From Huiozyma naganishii CBS 8797 (lineage: Eukaryota; Ascomycota; Saccharomycetes; Saccharomycetales; Saccharomycetaceae), in NCBI RefSeq assembly GCF_000348985.1, contig NC_035923.1, forward strand, positions 1,346,757 to 1,410,756: a stretch of 64,000 nt of DNA, written 5' to 3'. Below the pieces are notes generated by a model. It had not been told where the DNA came from and did no database searches. It saw nothing but the letters and a program-made list of their open reading frames with translations. Position numbers and translations under genes: made by a program. Positions 9,701-19,500 of the stretch are shown here, piece after piece. The first letter of the stretch is position 1; each line of letters opens with the position of its first letter.

Positions 9701-10932
9701 TTGGCTGCGCCGAGCTCCGCATCGCCCAGGTTCGCGTCGTGAAGCGCCACCCACTGGGACAGGAGTTGCACGAGCTCCCCAGCGTCCTCGGTGTGGTACA
9801 GTGAGGGGTCGAGCGACTTCTTGACAAGGGCGACCAGCTCGCCTCTCGCTTCGTCTTGTCTCAAGAAAGAGCCAAACCCGTACTCTGGTGCGGCCACGTT
9901 GGCCGTGTCGCTGCCGTACTCGTTGATGATGTCCAGGTTCGTGGAGAACAACTCATGCAGCACCTTCAAGTATGCGGTTTCCAGTTTCACGACGTTGGCC
10001 ACGGACTCGGCAAATTGAGTCGCCGCTGGAGAAGTGGTTGGCTTTCCTAGGTACAGGTGTTGATCTGGGTTATCACTCCTGACGTTGTCCACGATCGTTT
10101 GCAAAGTGGTTTTCGCGTCCGTAATCTTGCCAACATTTGTGAGAACTACCTGTTTGACGCCCCTCTGAACGAGAACAGCAAAGTCTTGGAAGAAATCTAA
10201 AAGTAGAGGGTCGAATGCTTTGGATTGACCCCCGCGGGAGTAACCTTGCACGATGACGATCCTCTTGATGGTGTTTGGTACCGTTTGTAAAAATTCAGTC
10301 AACTTCCAAGGTCTGTATTGATTTATGTTTGTTAATTGAATATTTAGGTTAGCTGCGTGCTGGGCGAACTGCTCACCGTAGGAGGATAGGTTGAACAGTA
10401 GAGTGTCTGGGGCCTGCGAGGTAGCCAATATGGGGAACGCATCTATTTCCGATGTTACCTCTGCGACATAGCTGGTTTTGGTCAGTGCAGCAAAATCGAT
10501 GAAATGCAGCACTGGTTGTAGCGTTTCAAGAGCCACTTGGAAGGATTGTTTGCCATTTGCAATCAACGTTTCGTAGTTGGCAGACACATAAGAGGCAAAC
10601 CCGAGATCTTTCAAAGCTGGCACGACGGAGTAATCTTGTAAGTCCATGTCGACGTTAATAACGAGTGGGACATCTTTCAAAATGTACAGATGAGGCAAAC
10701 CGTTCATGATGGACAGCGCGTCTGTCGTCACGACACTCACACCATCTTTGCCCACTAGCTGTGCAATGACACCAAACGGATCCTCATTCTTGAGCAGCCT
10801 TGTGGAGGCATCCGTTATCTCGTAAGGGCATTTACCAGATTTTTCTTGAGCAACGTAGAAGATATTGTCCACCGATGATGGGAACAACCCTGCCAATACG
10901 TGCTGTATTGTAACTGGGCCCTCGATGGTCAT
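6703..10932 (-). CDS. MET5: Sulfite reductase (NADPH) hemoprotein beta subunit
   Basis: The 1409-residue product matches the Met5/Ecm17 subunit of the cytosolic alpha2beta2 sulfite reductase, which reduces sulfite to sulfide for homocysteine synthesis. After a degenerate ferredoxin-oxidoreductase-like N-terminal half comes a flavodoxin-like domain (about residues 645-800, starting YYASDGGN), then the nitrite/sulfite reductase ferredoxin-like and catalytic domains. The siroheme/4Fe-4S cysteines are present in CVGLPTC (about 1267) and CPNGC (about 1309). The frame extends 63 codons upstream to 11121, but homology starts at MTIEGPVTIQHVL, so 10932 is the likely start; a TATA element at 11020-11028 agrees. 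An upstream ATG at 11082 would add an unconserved hydrophobic stretch. Bases 9669-10096 are shared with the second copy. Confidence 0.95.
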   Translation of the reverse strand: MTIEGPVTIQHVLAGLFPSSVDNIFYVAQEKSGKCPYEITDASTRLLKNEDPFGVIAQLVGKDGVSVVTTDALSIMNGLPHLYILKDVPLVINVDMDLQDYSVVPALKDLGFASYVSANYETLIANGKQSFQVALETLQPVLHFIDFAALTKTSYVAEVTSEIDAFPILATSQAPDTLLFNLSSYGEQFAQHAANLNIQLTNINQYRPWKLTEFLQTVPNTIKRIVIVQGYSRGGQSKAFDPLLLDFFQDFAVLVQRGVKQVVLTNVGKITDAKTTLQTIVDNVRSDNPDQHLYLGKPTTSPAATQFAESVANVVKLETAYLKVLHELFSTNLDIINEYGSDTANVAAPEYGFGSFLRQDEARGELVALVKKSLDPSLYHTEDAGELVQLLSQWVALHDANLGDAELGAANEVAAKIFNILQSNQDSAVALDLLKVAPREECFQFKSHWLVGSDAWSYDLGHSGVHQVLASKKNINLLIIDSEPYEKSRANPRHKKNVGLYAMNFHDVYVASVAVYSSYTQLLAAFLEASAFNGPSVVLAYLPYSSEKDTPLEVLRETKNAVECGYWPLYRYNPAKDADDAAFTLDSAVIRKELQSFLDRENKLSLLTKRTPELARDIEASASDVISRKVENRAKAAYDQLLEGLSGPPLHIYYASDGGNATALAKRLGNRASARGLKSTVLSMDDIILEDLAGEENVIFVTSTAGQGEFPQDGKTFWEELKGSLDVDLASLNFSVFGLGDSQYWPRKEDARYYNKPAKDLFARLELLTANPIVPLGLGDDQDADGYQTGYAEWEKQLWEVLGVSGADVPEEKEITNEDIKSQSNFLRGTIVDGLNDKSAMQLAADDQQLLKFHGCYSQNDRDVLEARKAQGLEPLYSVMARIRLPGGVATPEQWLVLNRLSDEDGNGTMKITTRATFQLHCVLKNNLKHTIRAMNSTLMDTLAAAGDVNRNTMCSALPANAKVHKQVSEMGAKISEHFLPKTTAYYEIWLQGPDERDYDSNWEEIFGNREGGPTKKKALVAGNSLVDIEPLYSPVYLPRKFKVNITVPPYNDVDVWSSDVGLIAIVDPATDIVKGYNMYTGGGMGTTHNNKKTYPRTGSLLGFVAPEEVVAAIEAVMIIQRDNGSRTDRKHARLKYTIDDMTKEVSRRRLRSFGADKFDPRAAIRDQVKHRHFGWVKDETGLNHFTAFIENGRVEDTPDRAQKTGLRKIAELMQKQGSGNFRLTGNQHVVISSIKDEHLDAVKALMKKYSLDNTELSGLRQSSSSCVGLPTCGLAFSESERYLPVLITELEEYLEECGLRHDSIVMRMTGCPNGCSRPYLAEVAIIGKSPHIYNIMLGGGYYGQRLNKLYKSSVKDDDIPGLLKPLFKRWMLEREDGEHFGDFVVRAGIVKPTLEGRLIHEDVSEDVY

Positions 10933-11019
10933 TGCAGTGTCTGTGCGGTACCTGAGTCTGGTGTTGTTGCAGGCAAGTAAAGGGTCAGCATCAAACGATC
11001 CGTCCTCACCTTGTGCCTG

Positions 11020-11028
11020 TATATATAT
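11020..11028 (-). promoter_or_regulatory. TATA element of MET5
   Basis: A TATATATA run lies about 90 bases upstream of the ATG at 10932. Being inside the longer reading frame, it argues against the upstream ATG at 11082. Confidence 0.5.
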
Positions 11029-11177
11029 GTATGCGTCTAGGAAGATGCAACACAACAACAACTGTGTGTGTGGTAATGCCATCAACACCTTCTTGAAGGC
11101 GATGAGAGAGATACTCGACAACTGCCGCCTCTACGTCCAAACTGTGTCTACCATGTGGCATTGGTACAACTTGGTGC

Positions 11178-11186
11178 AAACTGTGG
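11178..11186 (+). promoter_or_regulatory. Met31/Met32-like element upstream of MET5
   Basis: AAACTGTGG matches the Met31/Met32 core and lies about 245 bases upstream of the MET5 ATG at 10932. A weaker AAACTGTGT lies at about 11138. The orientation is opposite to the element of copy 1; these factors are known to act in either orientation. Function is inferred. Confidence 0.45.
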
Positions 11187-11745
11187 AACGCGCAGCCACA
11201 ATGGCCGTGCAAAACAATAGACAACGAAGGCAGCACCGTTCAACAGCCTCAACGTTCAATTGAGGTGCGAGATCGTTGAAAACCGGCTGCGGGAACCGCT
11301 GCCCTGAAGAAGGACCGCGCGTTGTAGTCACAGCCCCGTACGACTAGTCATACCGGCGTGCGCTTGGGAAGAGACATACTAGGTGCAAATTTCACAGATA
11401 ATCCACAGAGAGAAACTGGGAGAGCAGCAGACAGGCAGCCATCCGTGTGTTACTGGTGCTAAACCGTGGCAAGAGAATCAACGTGATGGGAACGCTGCCA
11501 CATCTTGAACACCGTCTTGCTGATTAGCTCACATTCTTCTGCTGGATCTCGATGACTGCAAAAGAGGAAAATAAAAAAGTGAAATAATAATGAGAGATAT
11601 TAGCATTATGTAAGAGATCGTTGCATTGAATGTGGCACAAAGTGTCGAATTTGCTCTCTGGTGTGCAGTCAACAGTTGAATTTTTACCGAGGAAGGGGCG
11701 CAATTTGTTGGTTTACTTCAATTGTACAGTGTACCAGTGCTCGAT

Positions 11746-14700
11746 ATGCCCGCTTCGATGTTCGATAGGGCCCGCGAGAGACGAAAGGTGAAGAAGGCGA
11801 AAAATAGGGAAACAGTCGAAACATCTGGTCCACAACCGGGCATTGCGCGGAGTAGCACACCGAGAACACCAAATACTACGAATGCTAACACTTTGACGCT
11901 CAGTTCGGGGAATCTGCTCGTGGATAGTTCTGGAGGCACTCTCAATATACACAACAACACACTCAAAGTTGGTGCTGGTGCTGGTGCTGGTGTTTCTACT
12001 GGTGCTGGAGTGCAAGAAACGACTTCTCACCCTACCGCATTGCCTCTCAATGGTGACCGGAAACTGGAGACAAGGCAATTGTCCCTCTCGAGGAGACTGA
12101 AGATCACAAGCACTAGTAAGAGAAATGTGGATCAGGACACACAGTACTCATTAACCACCTCCGGGAGACGCAAAGCGCTCGCATTGGAGTTGGGGTACCA
12201 CGAATCAAGAGTCTCGCACCACCTTGTTCTTCTCCATCTCGACGAACTGCCAATGGTCCAACAGGGTGACTTGTGCGAATTGAAGACATATACGGGGAAG
12301 GAACCCTCCGCAAAAAATACGGGCAAGAAGATCTTCTTCATTGCACACGACTTCCCAGAAGATTTGAAAAGAAGGTGCCAGAAGAACTCAACACAAAGAA
12401 TATCCATCATGCTAGGACAACTGCAAAACTTAATAGACCTACCAGCACGGTCAAAAGTCTGGATCAAAGTCAAGGAGAAAGAAACCTACGCTGCCGATGT
12501 AATAGAAATCCACATTAAAGATTGTGCACTTAACAGAGGTGACATGTGGGTATTCTCTGGGAAGCTGCTCGATACGTGTGTCTTTGCTGGACAAAAAGTA
12601 CAGTTCATGGATTCCACTAGAGGAACAGTCAAGGGCGTCTTTAGAGATGGGAAGAAAATCTTGTCCAGTTACGTTGGGGAAAAAACAAGAGTAGTCTTCA
12701 GATCAGAGTCAGCAAGATTAATGTTCCTAATACAAATTACGGAAGAGATGTGGCATTTTGACGAATCGGGCGAGCAACTATTCCAGAAAATGATCAACTC
12801 TTTCTTCCCCAAGATTTTTAAAAGATGGAAAAATATAGACACCCATCATTCAATCACAATAGCATTTGCCGTATCAATGGACCTTTCAGATTCCTCTTCG
12901 TACATGAATTTGAAGCCCGGCGAGAAGTTGAAAAATCCTTCAGATATTTACCGTATTGTAGTGGATCAAGTGAACATTATCCATTGGGTTGAAATCTTGG
13001 AAACGTTGGGGAGAGAGTTCGTCAATTTGCGTCAGGATTTGCTCAACGTGAAAAGCGAAAAGGGCTACACAATAGTGGAAAGAAGATTTGCCCCAATTAT
13101 CAAATCAAACTTTTTAGAAATGATTAACTTTGCATCCACCATACTTGCCGATCCATTTAAACAAGTGGATTTGAGACATACAACCACCCACGTCATGATC
13201 ATATCCCCTGGTAGAGGACTTTACGACGTCGATTTTGACCTGCTGAATCTTACGGGGAAAAAATTGCTATCATTAGAAATGACAATGGATCTTATTTGTC
13301 TCTCTAGAGCACCACTTCATATTATACCTTTATTCAGATACTTGGATTACGAAAAAAAACTACATTACTGCATACCGAAGTGGCTGAGTATCTTTTTTTG
13401 GAATGATTCAACCAAGGATACGGACCAATGGCATCCCAGGTCTCAAATCTACGACCTACAAATGATGGGTTTAACTGATAATGAAATAGTAAAACAAGCA
13501 GAGATAGGATATTTAACTCCCACTAAAAACATCGAATCAGTCTCGCAAATGATACGTAACTTTGAAAGTACCGTCTTCAAACATCCCGAATTAAAGGAAA
13601 GTAAAAGAACGGATGTCCTTAAAGTCGAACAATCGTTGGGGCCAGAAACCAATGGTGAGCCCACTGGAGTATCCAAGAACTTGCTTTGGAATAATTTGAC
13701 TTTCTCTCAGCCAGCTATAAATGGAATTCAGAAACCGGAAGTAACCGCTGATATATATACCGCTGACTCACCTACAGAGAATGAAACTCCAAATAAAAGC
13801 CCAACAGAATCACGTTCTAGCAGAAATGTTTCACGGAAAAACTCTTTGGCCGTAAATACTTTAAGAGGGCTAACCCAGAAAAGTTCGGTAAAAGACTTCA
13901 CCAGAAGAATAATCAATAAGTTCACCCAAAGCTCAGAACAAAAATCACCGGTCGAAGAAACTGCCCCAATAAGTTCAGCAGGTTCTGTGCCGAAAGACTT
14001 GTCCAATTTCAAGAAAAACCCCTCCGAGCAAAATCTAACTATAATGAAAAACCTGTCCATTTTCGAACCCCGAATTAAAGAAACTTCATCGGAAAATCAG
14101 ACAGAAACCGTTTCTCATCCAAATTCTCTTGTGACAGAAAACTCTTCGAGATTCTCAAACGCGCTTAATAGGTACCCATTTGCAAACGAGGAAATTAAAC
14201 TGGAAGTAGACGACCATATCTACATATTCAACGAGACCTGGGTTGAAATAACGAATCCATCGGTTCCGGTAAGTGGCCAGTTGGCAGATAAACTGATACC
14301 AGTCCGGTGGAAGGATGTCTGGCCCAAGTACGTTGCAAAAAAATACAGCAAATGGCGCTCTTTTTCAACACCTGCTGAATTGCCTGTAACCGTATCGAAT
14401 TTCCCATCTGTCAAAGACTTTGAAGAAAATTTTATTTTCAGAAACCATTCCGTTACCTTAAACATTGATCAGGAAGCTTACAATCAAACCTATATTGATT
14501 TACTAAGAAATATGATATATTCTCGATTAATTTGCGGATTTCAGTTATGTGTTGGCGAGCAGGTTGAGTTGATTGAAAAGCAAATCGACAAAGACGCCCC
14601 ATTAGTGGCAAAGTACATTGATAATAGAAATTGGAATATGCTAAAAGTGTACACAATGATTGATTCAGAAATCCACAGAATAACATGCGGTAATAATGGC

Positions 14701-16479
14701 GTTATAGATGTTCAACGTTATTTGAGGAAGAACGAGACAAGTCCTTTTGATCAAGTGCCAAGCCATATACCACTTGTAAAAACCAGGTACGAAAATGAGT
14801 ATCACGCTGCCAAGATTGATCCCATACATACATTTCGTGAGTCATTGAACTGGAACCAAATAGATCAGGCGCTGGCTGGATATGGTGATTTTATTGTAGA
14901 CAAGAAGTGGAATGGATTCCGGGCTAAATTTGTACTTCTACCTGCAACTTCCAGACCTAGTACATTTTCAATAGTCATTAACGGCAAAAACGAAACCTTA
15001 TCCCCCGAGGAATTGAGATTGGAGGGACTCAGAAGGGTTATTGCATCCATAACAAAGTCAAGGTTGAAAACGGAACAAGAGAAAAAAATGAAGAAATCGA
15101 AAATCGAAGAAATTCAGCCCGAAGTTACGTTTTACACTGGATCTTTGTTCAATTTCATAAGTGAACAGCGGGATTCTTTGGAGAAATCAGATCTCAACTA
15201 CAGTGACACACTGTTTGTGAAAGATACTAACCTTTTATCCAAAGATATGGAACTTTACAAACTAGCCCACGAAATGCAACATGGTATTTCTAAGCTCAGA
15301 CTGGTAAACAGAACCTGGCATTGGAAGAGACATAAAAATTGTTTTGTAGGATCTGAAATGGTCAACTGGTTGATACGGAACTTTTCAGATATTCATACAA
15401 GAGACGAAGCCACAGAGTACGGCCAGGAAATTATGAGCAAGGGTTTATTTGTCCATGTGCTGAATAAGCATAGTTTCCTTGACGGTCATTATTTTTATCA
15501 GTTTTCTCCGGAGTACATCATTGATTCGAACCAGGTTAATAAACTAAACAGAAATAATGGTTCACTAAACGAAACGAACCAACTCTTGAGAAAAACATCT
15601 TCTCAGAGTATTCCTGAAACTGCAGCTTCTGTTTCGCTTGTAACAAGTCACGCTAATTCGTCGACTGGGCGAGATGATCAGACCGTACTGACTCGGTCGA
15701 ATACTCTACCGGAAAGACCCATTGTAGTTCTAAGTAATTCGGTTCTGATAGATGTGGATCCTCTTAAAAAGTCATATCGACAGGAAACATGTACTGTTCA
15801 TTACGACCGAGTACACAATCCTGATCATTGCTTCCACATAAGATTGGAGTGGCTTGCAACAACACCGAAATTACTTGACGACCTAATTGCAAATTGGTCC
15901 AGAATTTGTGAACGTTATGGTTTGCGCTTGATCGAAATTCCTTGGGAGGAACTCTGCACGATACCAAGTATGAATCCGTTTCATTCGTTCGTTGAAATAT
16001 CTCTGGCTATCAATCCATGGAAAGATCCAGAATTTTATGACCCTGAAATATTTTCCAAAAGCAAGTTTTATTATCATACGCATTTATTGAGACATAGCGG
16101 TTTTATGCTAGACAACAGAGCTTCTACATTTCTGCAAGAAGGGGATGTTGAGTTTGAAATCAGATATTCTTGGGGTCGGCCACAGTTTAAGTACGCTCAG
16201 TTCATTCACAATACTGGCACTTACATTGCTGAGATCCGGGAGAATGGTGATCTTTTTTTGGCACCAAATAATATACACATATCCAGGGTATCTCAAGGTA
16301 ATATTCATGGGAAAATTCACACGCCTAAAAAAAATACTGTCAACGCTCAGGCTATTATGGAAACGTTTCGCAAAACATGTACTAATTACGAAATGCTGCG
16401 TAATGAGTTTCTCGAAATTAAGGAAATATGGGACTCAGATCAAAGTACACGAGACGAGTCATTAATAATTCGAAATTGA
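11746..16479 (+). CDS. IML1: Iml1, GAP subunit of the SEACIT (GATOR1-like) complex
   Basis: The 1577-residue protein matches Iml1/DEPDC5, the subunit that with Npr2 and Npr3 stimulates GTP hydrolysis by Gtr1 and so inhibits TORC1 at the vacuole during nitrogen limitation. After a low-complexity N-terminus the conserved Iml1 domain begins near residue 150 (ELGYHESR). A Ser/Thr-rich linker spans about 620-810, a DEP domain lies at about 1165-1245 (CFVGSEMVNWLIRNF), and the conserved C-terminal domain follows (VHYDRVHNPDHCFHIRLEW). The frame opens at 11722 with a non-ATG codon. The first ATG is 11746 and a second at 11758 is also possible. It is tail-to-tail with HIR3 at 71 bases; HOM6, which sits here in S. 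cerevisiae, is absent. Confidence 0.95.
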   Translation: MPASMFDRARERRKVKKAKNRETVETSGPQPGIARSSTPRTPNTTNANTLTLSSGNLLVDSSGGTLNIHNNTLKVGAGAGAGVSTGAGVQETTSHPTALPLNGDRKLETRQLSLSRRLKITSTSKRNVDQDTQYSLTTSGRRKALALELGYHESRVSHHLVLLHLDELPMVQQGDLCELKTYTGKEPSAKNTGKKIFFIAHDFPEDLKRRCQKNSTQRISIMLGQLQNLIDLPARSKVWIKVKEKETYAADVIEIHIKDCALNRGDMWVFSGKLLDTCVFAGQKVQFMDSTRGTVKGVFRDGKKILSSYVGEKTRVVFRSESARLMFLIQITEEMWHFDESGEQLFQKMINSFFPKIFKRWKNIDTHHSITIAFAVSMDLSDSSSYMNLKPGEKLKNPSDIYRIVVDQVNIIHWVEILETLGREFVNLRQDLLNVKSEKGYTIVERRFAPIIKSNFLEMINFASTILADPFKQVDLRHTTTHVMIISPGRGLYDVDFDLLNLTGKKLLSLEMTMDLICLSRAPLHIIPLFRYLDYEKKLHYCIPKWLSIFFWNDSTKDTDQWHPRSQIYDLQMMGLTDNEIVKQAEIGYLTPTKNIESVSQMIRNFESTVFKHPELKESKRTDVLKVEQSLGPETNGEPTGVSKNLLWNNLTFSQPAINGIQKPEVTADIYTADSPTENETPNKSPTESRSSRNVSRKNSLAVNTLRGLTQKSSVKDFTRRIINKFTQSSEQKSPVEETAPISSAGSVPKDLSNFKKNPSEQNLTIMKNLSIFEPRIKETSSENQTETVSHPNSLVTENSSRFSNALNRYPFANEEIKLEVDDHIYIFNETWVEITNPSVPVSGQLADKLIPVRWKDVWPKYVAKKYSKWRSFSTPAELPVTVSNFPSVKDFEENFIFRNHSVTLNIDQEAYNQTYIDLLRNMIYSRLICGFQLCVGEQVELIEKQIDKDAPLVAKYIDNRNWNMLKVYTMIDSEIHRITCGNNGVIDVQRYLRKNETSPFDQVPSHIPLVKTRYENEYHAAKIDPIHTFRESLNWNQIDQALAGYGDFIVDKKWNGFRAKFVLLPATSRPSTFSIVINGKNETLSPEELRLEGLRRVIASITKSRLKTEQEKKMKKSKIEEIQPEVTFYTGSLFNFISEQRDSLEKSDLNYSDTLFVKDTNLLSKDMELYKLAHEMQHGISKLRLVNRTWHWKRHKNCFVGSEMVNWLIRNFSDIHTRDEATEYGQEIMSKGLFVHVLNKHSFLDGHYFYQFSPEYIIDSNQVNKLNRNNGSLNETNQLLRKTSSQSIPETAASVSLVTSHANSSTGRDDQTVLTRSNTLPERPIVVLSNSVLIDVDPLKKSYRQETCTVHYDRVHNPDHCFHIRLEWLATTPKLLDDLIANWSRICERYGLRLIEIPWEELCTIPSMNPFHSFVEISLAINPWKDPEFYDPEIFSKSKFYYHTHLLRHSGFMLDNRASTFLQEGDVEFEIRYSWGRPQFKYAQFIHNTGTYIAEIRENGDLFLAPNNIHISRVSQGNIHGKIHTPKKNTVNAQAIMETFRKTCTNYEMLRNEFLEIKEIWDSDQSTRDESLIIRN

Positions 16480-16550
16480 AAGTACGTAACAATATCTATA
16501 GAACAATGGATACCACATTCGGCTGGCTACCGACCAAAATAATTTAATAT

Positions 16551-19500
16551 TCACTTTTCATCTGGTATCTTTTCCACAAGTGATTTGATCCTGTCAAATG
16601 TTTCCTTTTTGCTCACACGCTTTCTCGTTGAGATGGCTTTGTTATTTGTATTATTAATTGGCGTAGGCTTATCAGGGAAAGTTGGTAACGGCATCATTGG
16701 CGGAGTTGCCTCTTCGGCTATACTTCCACAAACGTTATCTGTCCCTTTCTTCTCGCCTAGAAAAGGAAGGTAGAAATACTTGAAGTATATTGAAAGGCAT
16801 ACCAAATCGAAGGCTATACCATTGTTTCCCTTTTTCAGCTGAAATGATAGTTTCAGGCCCATAAGATGCTCGTCCGAGTATTTTGAGGTCACGAACTCCT
16901 TTTGAAGCTGTACGCTGTAATGCAAAAAGTCTTGATAACTTAGGATAGGGAGTAAGTGTTCGATATACTTCTCGTCAATATCCAACTTCTTGACGGCAGC
17001 CTTGACGTAAGCTTTTATAGCAATATCTGTCGCTTCGGGCACGTAAAGCATTCCTGAACTAAACCTTCTAATTTTTTTCAAGAGTTGCGCTATAGAGTTA
17101 TAATCGCTGCGTTCAAAGAGGAGTTTGATATAGAACACAACGTACTCATAGGCGTAAACAAAATGCTTTCCCGGTCTTTCATATTCAGGTTTCCAAATTG
17201 AGACCAAGTTTTTACTGCTCTTTAGTGAAACAACTTTGTTCATCTCTTCTAAGGCTCCAGTCACATCGTCAAAATCTTCAAATAGTATCTTTGCGATACG
17301 ATACTGCGGTCTGTGGTGCCACTTTCTTCTGTCCAGAGTAATTAAGTGTCTCAGCACGGCTATAACTTTATGGTAAAATTCCTTTTCTATTCTCTCATTC
17401 CCTGAAGTGTTCTCGTCAATAGTCCAGAATTCCGCGTTCTGGCCCAACACTTCTTTATCGAATTCCATTATATTTAAAGCCTTTTTCGGCCCCAAGACTA
17501 ACCTTTTAACCAGCTTGTAACACGTTTTTATCAACATGTAATGAGGTTCAAGAATAAAATCCTTTCCCTCTGAATCCTTTATGGCACGCCGGCACGACTC
17601 CAAGATATTCTCAATAGTGGGTTCCTGAGATTCTTCTCTGTTCAGTTTAGATAATGTCTTAGATATTGCCAAGTAATTCGCCCAGTTACACGATTGTTGT
17701 TCCAGATTATTAGCTTGAGTCAAGCAGAGGAGGATTGCTTGCTCTATATTAAAGTCAGATATTGTTGATATATCTGCAGCATTCTCCTCAGAGACAAAAA
17801 AGTTTTCGTTCATTCTCAAAATAGAGTCAGATTGTCTCCAACAAAAGCATAGCTTATTCATAGGTTTATAATATCCATTGGTTAATTCGTTCCCAAGAGC
17901 TTCTAAAACCATTTGCAGAATTTTCTCATCCCCGTCCGACACCTCATTCCTGGAATGGTATATCGTCAACGACTTAATATAGCACAGTATTGACTTCCGT
18001 TGAGCAAGGGCTACCATTCGCTTCTTGTCAAGGATAGCAAGTTTGTCTGCCGTCCATATCAAATCATCCTCAACTATGTAGCTGAAACATTTCCCTAGAA
18101 GATACCAACTTTCAAAACGACTGGTGTTATATATGATATCACATTTGAGCGTCTTGATGATGGCGTCTAATTCGGAAGGTCGCGCCTGCATAGACTTTTT
18201 GCGAATCATATATTGATTGAGCGAATGTACGCTAACCACATAAAAAAGTCCTGTGTCCATAGCTTGAGATAGTGGTATGTTCGGGGTTGTGAATTTGATG
18301 TTATTTGCTCCTTTCAGTGCATCTTGGAACAGAGTGGTAGTTATAGGAGAATTCAAATAGTCTTTCAATGAATGTTTATTCTTGACGATACAATAGTCAT
18401 TGACTTCTAAAGGATCTCCAATGGTTTCGATGATAGTATCAAGTACTTGTTTCAATGATGTTTTATTAGTGGATAATAGCAACGGGTTTACAGTGCGATA
18501 ATTCAGTTTTATTAAATACACCCCCACTGTTAATGCATTGGATTTTTCCATCTTGTTGGGATGGGTTGGGTGTTGCGAAACACTATGACCATCGCCAGAT
18601 ATCAGAAAGTGGTATCGGCACCACATAATCTGTTTCAGATGCATGTATGACAGTTCATTGGTGAATTTGCATAATAATGTTTCTGCAATCAGCAAAAAGC
18701 TAGTGTGCGCTGCATCACAGCACAGAAAATGACCTAGAAACTCGTGGAAGCAGGATATCAGATTTATTGTATGCACACCATCAGTATCAGTGTTCAATTT
18801 TTTTGAAAGAGAATGGAAGTAAACGATAATCAAACTTATCAATGACGTTGTTTGTTCTTTCATTCTTGCAGAGGATTTTGTAGCTCTTTCAAAGAAAGAC
18901 TTGGTATTATTATCAGTAGAAGTGCCTCCGTAAAAAAAGAGCAGGTAAAACAGAAAAAAGGCTTGCAATAAAGTTCTCATTCTACTTTCATCAACAGCGC
19001 CATCACTCAATTCCCAGTGATTTGATTGAAGAAAGTTTACCACCCGACCTGTAAAACTTCCGATTGTTGAAAGAGCTGTTAAAAGATTGGAAATGCTTGA
19101 GTCCATTGACTTCTCCTCTCTGGTTTCAAATGAAAGAATTTCGTCTATTAACAGTTGTAGAATACCAAAATACGTCCTCAAAACTGCGAGCCTATCGTCC
19201 ATTTTTAGGTAGTGGGAAAACAATATGTCCCATAACCTAATCTTTAGTGTGAATGGAGACTTAAGAATGAATTCTACCATGTCCTTGTTTAATATCATAT
19301 TATCGTCTTTGCTTGAAGTTAGACAATACGAGAGCACTGATTCCAGTAGTTTTATATGTTCAATACTACCTGGTGTATCATCAGTAGAGTCACTTTTATC
19401 AAAAGTCAGACTTTCAACCATCTTCAGCTTCCTCAGCTGTGAGCTGATTGCACCAGCACTCAAATTAGAAATATATTGATAATTTGGATAAATCACATTG

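Noticed and set aside
7439..9804. Several frames of 60-150 codons on both strands across MET5
   Set aside because: They are shadows of the biased MET5 coding sequence, which is fully conserved.
10933..11121. 63-codon N-terminal extension of MET5 with a signal-peptide-like stretch
   Set aside because: It starts at a non-ATG codon (with one internal ATG at 11082), is not conserved in the family, and contains the likely TATA element; the family start aligns at 10932.
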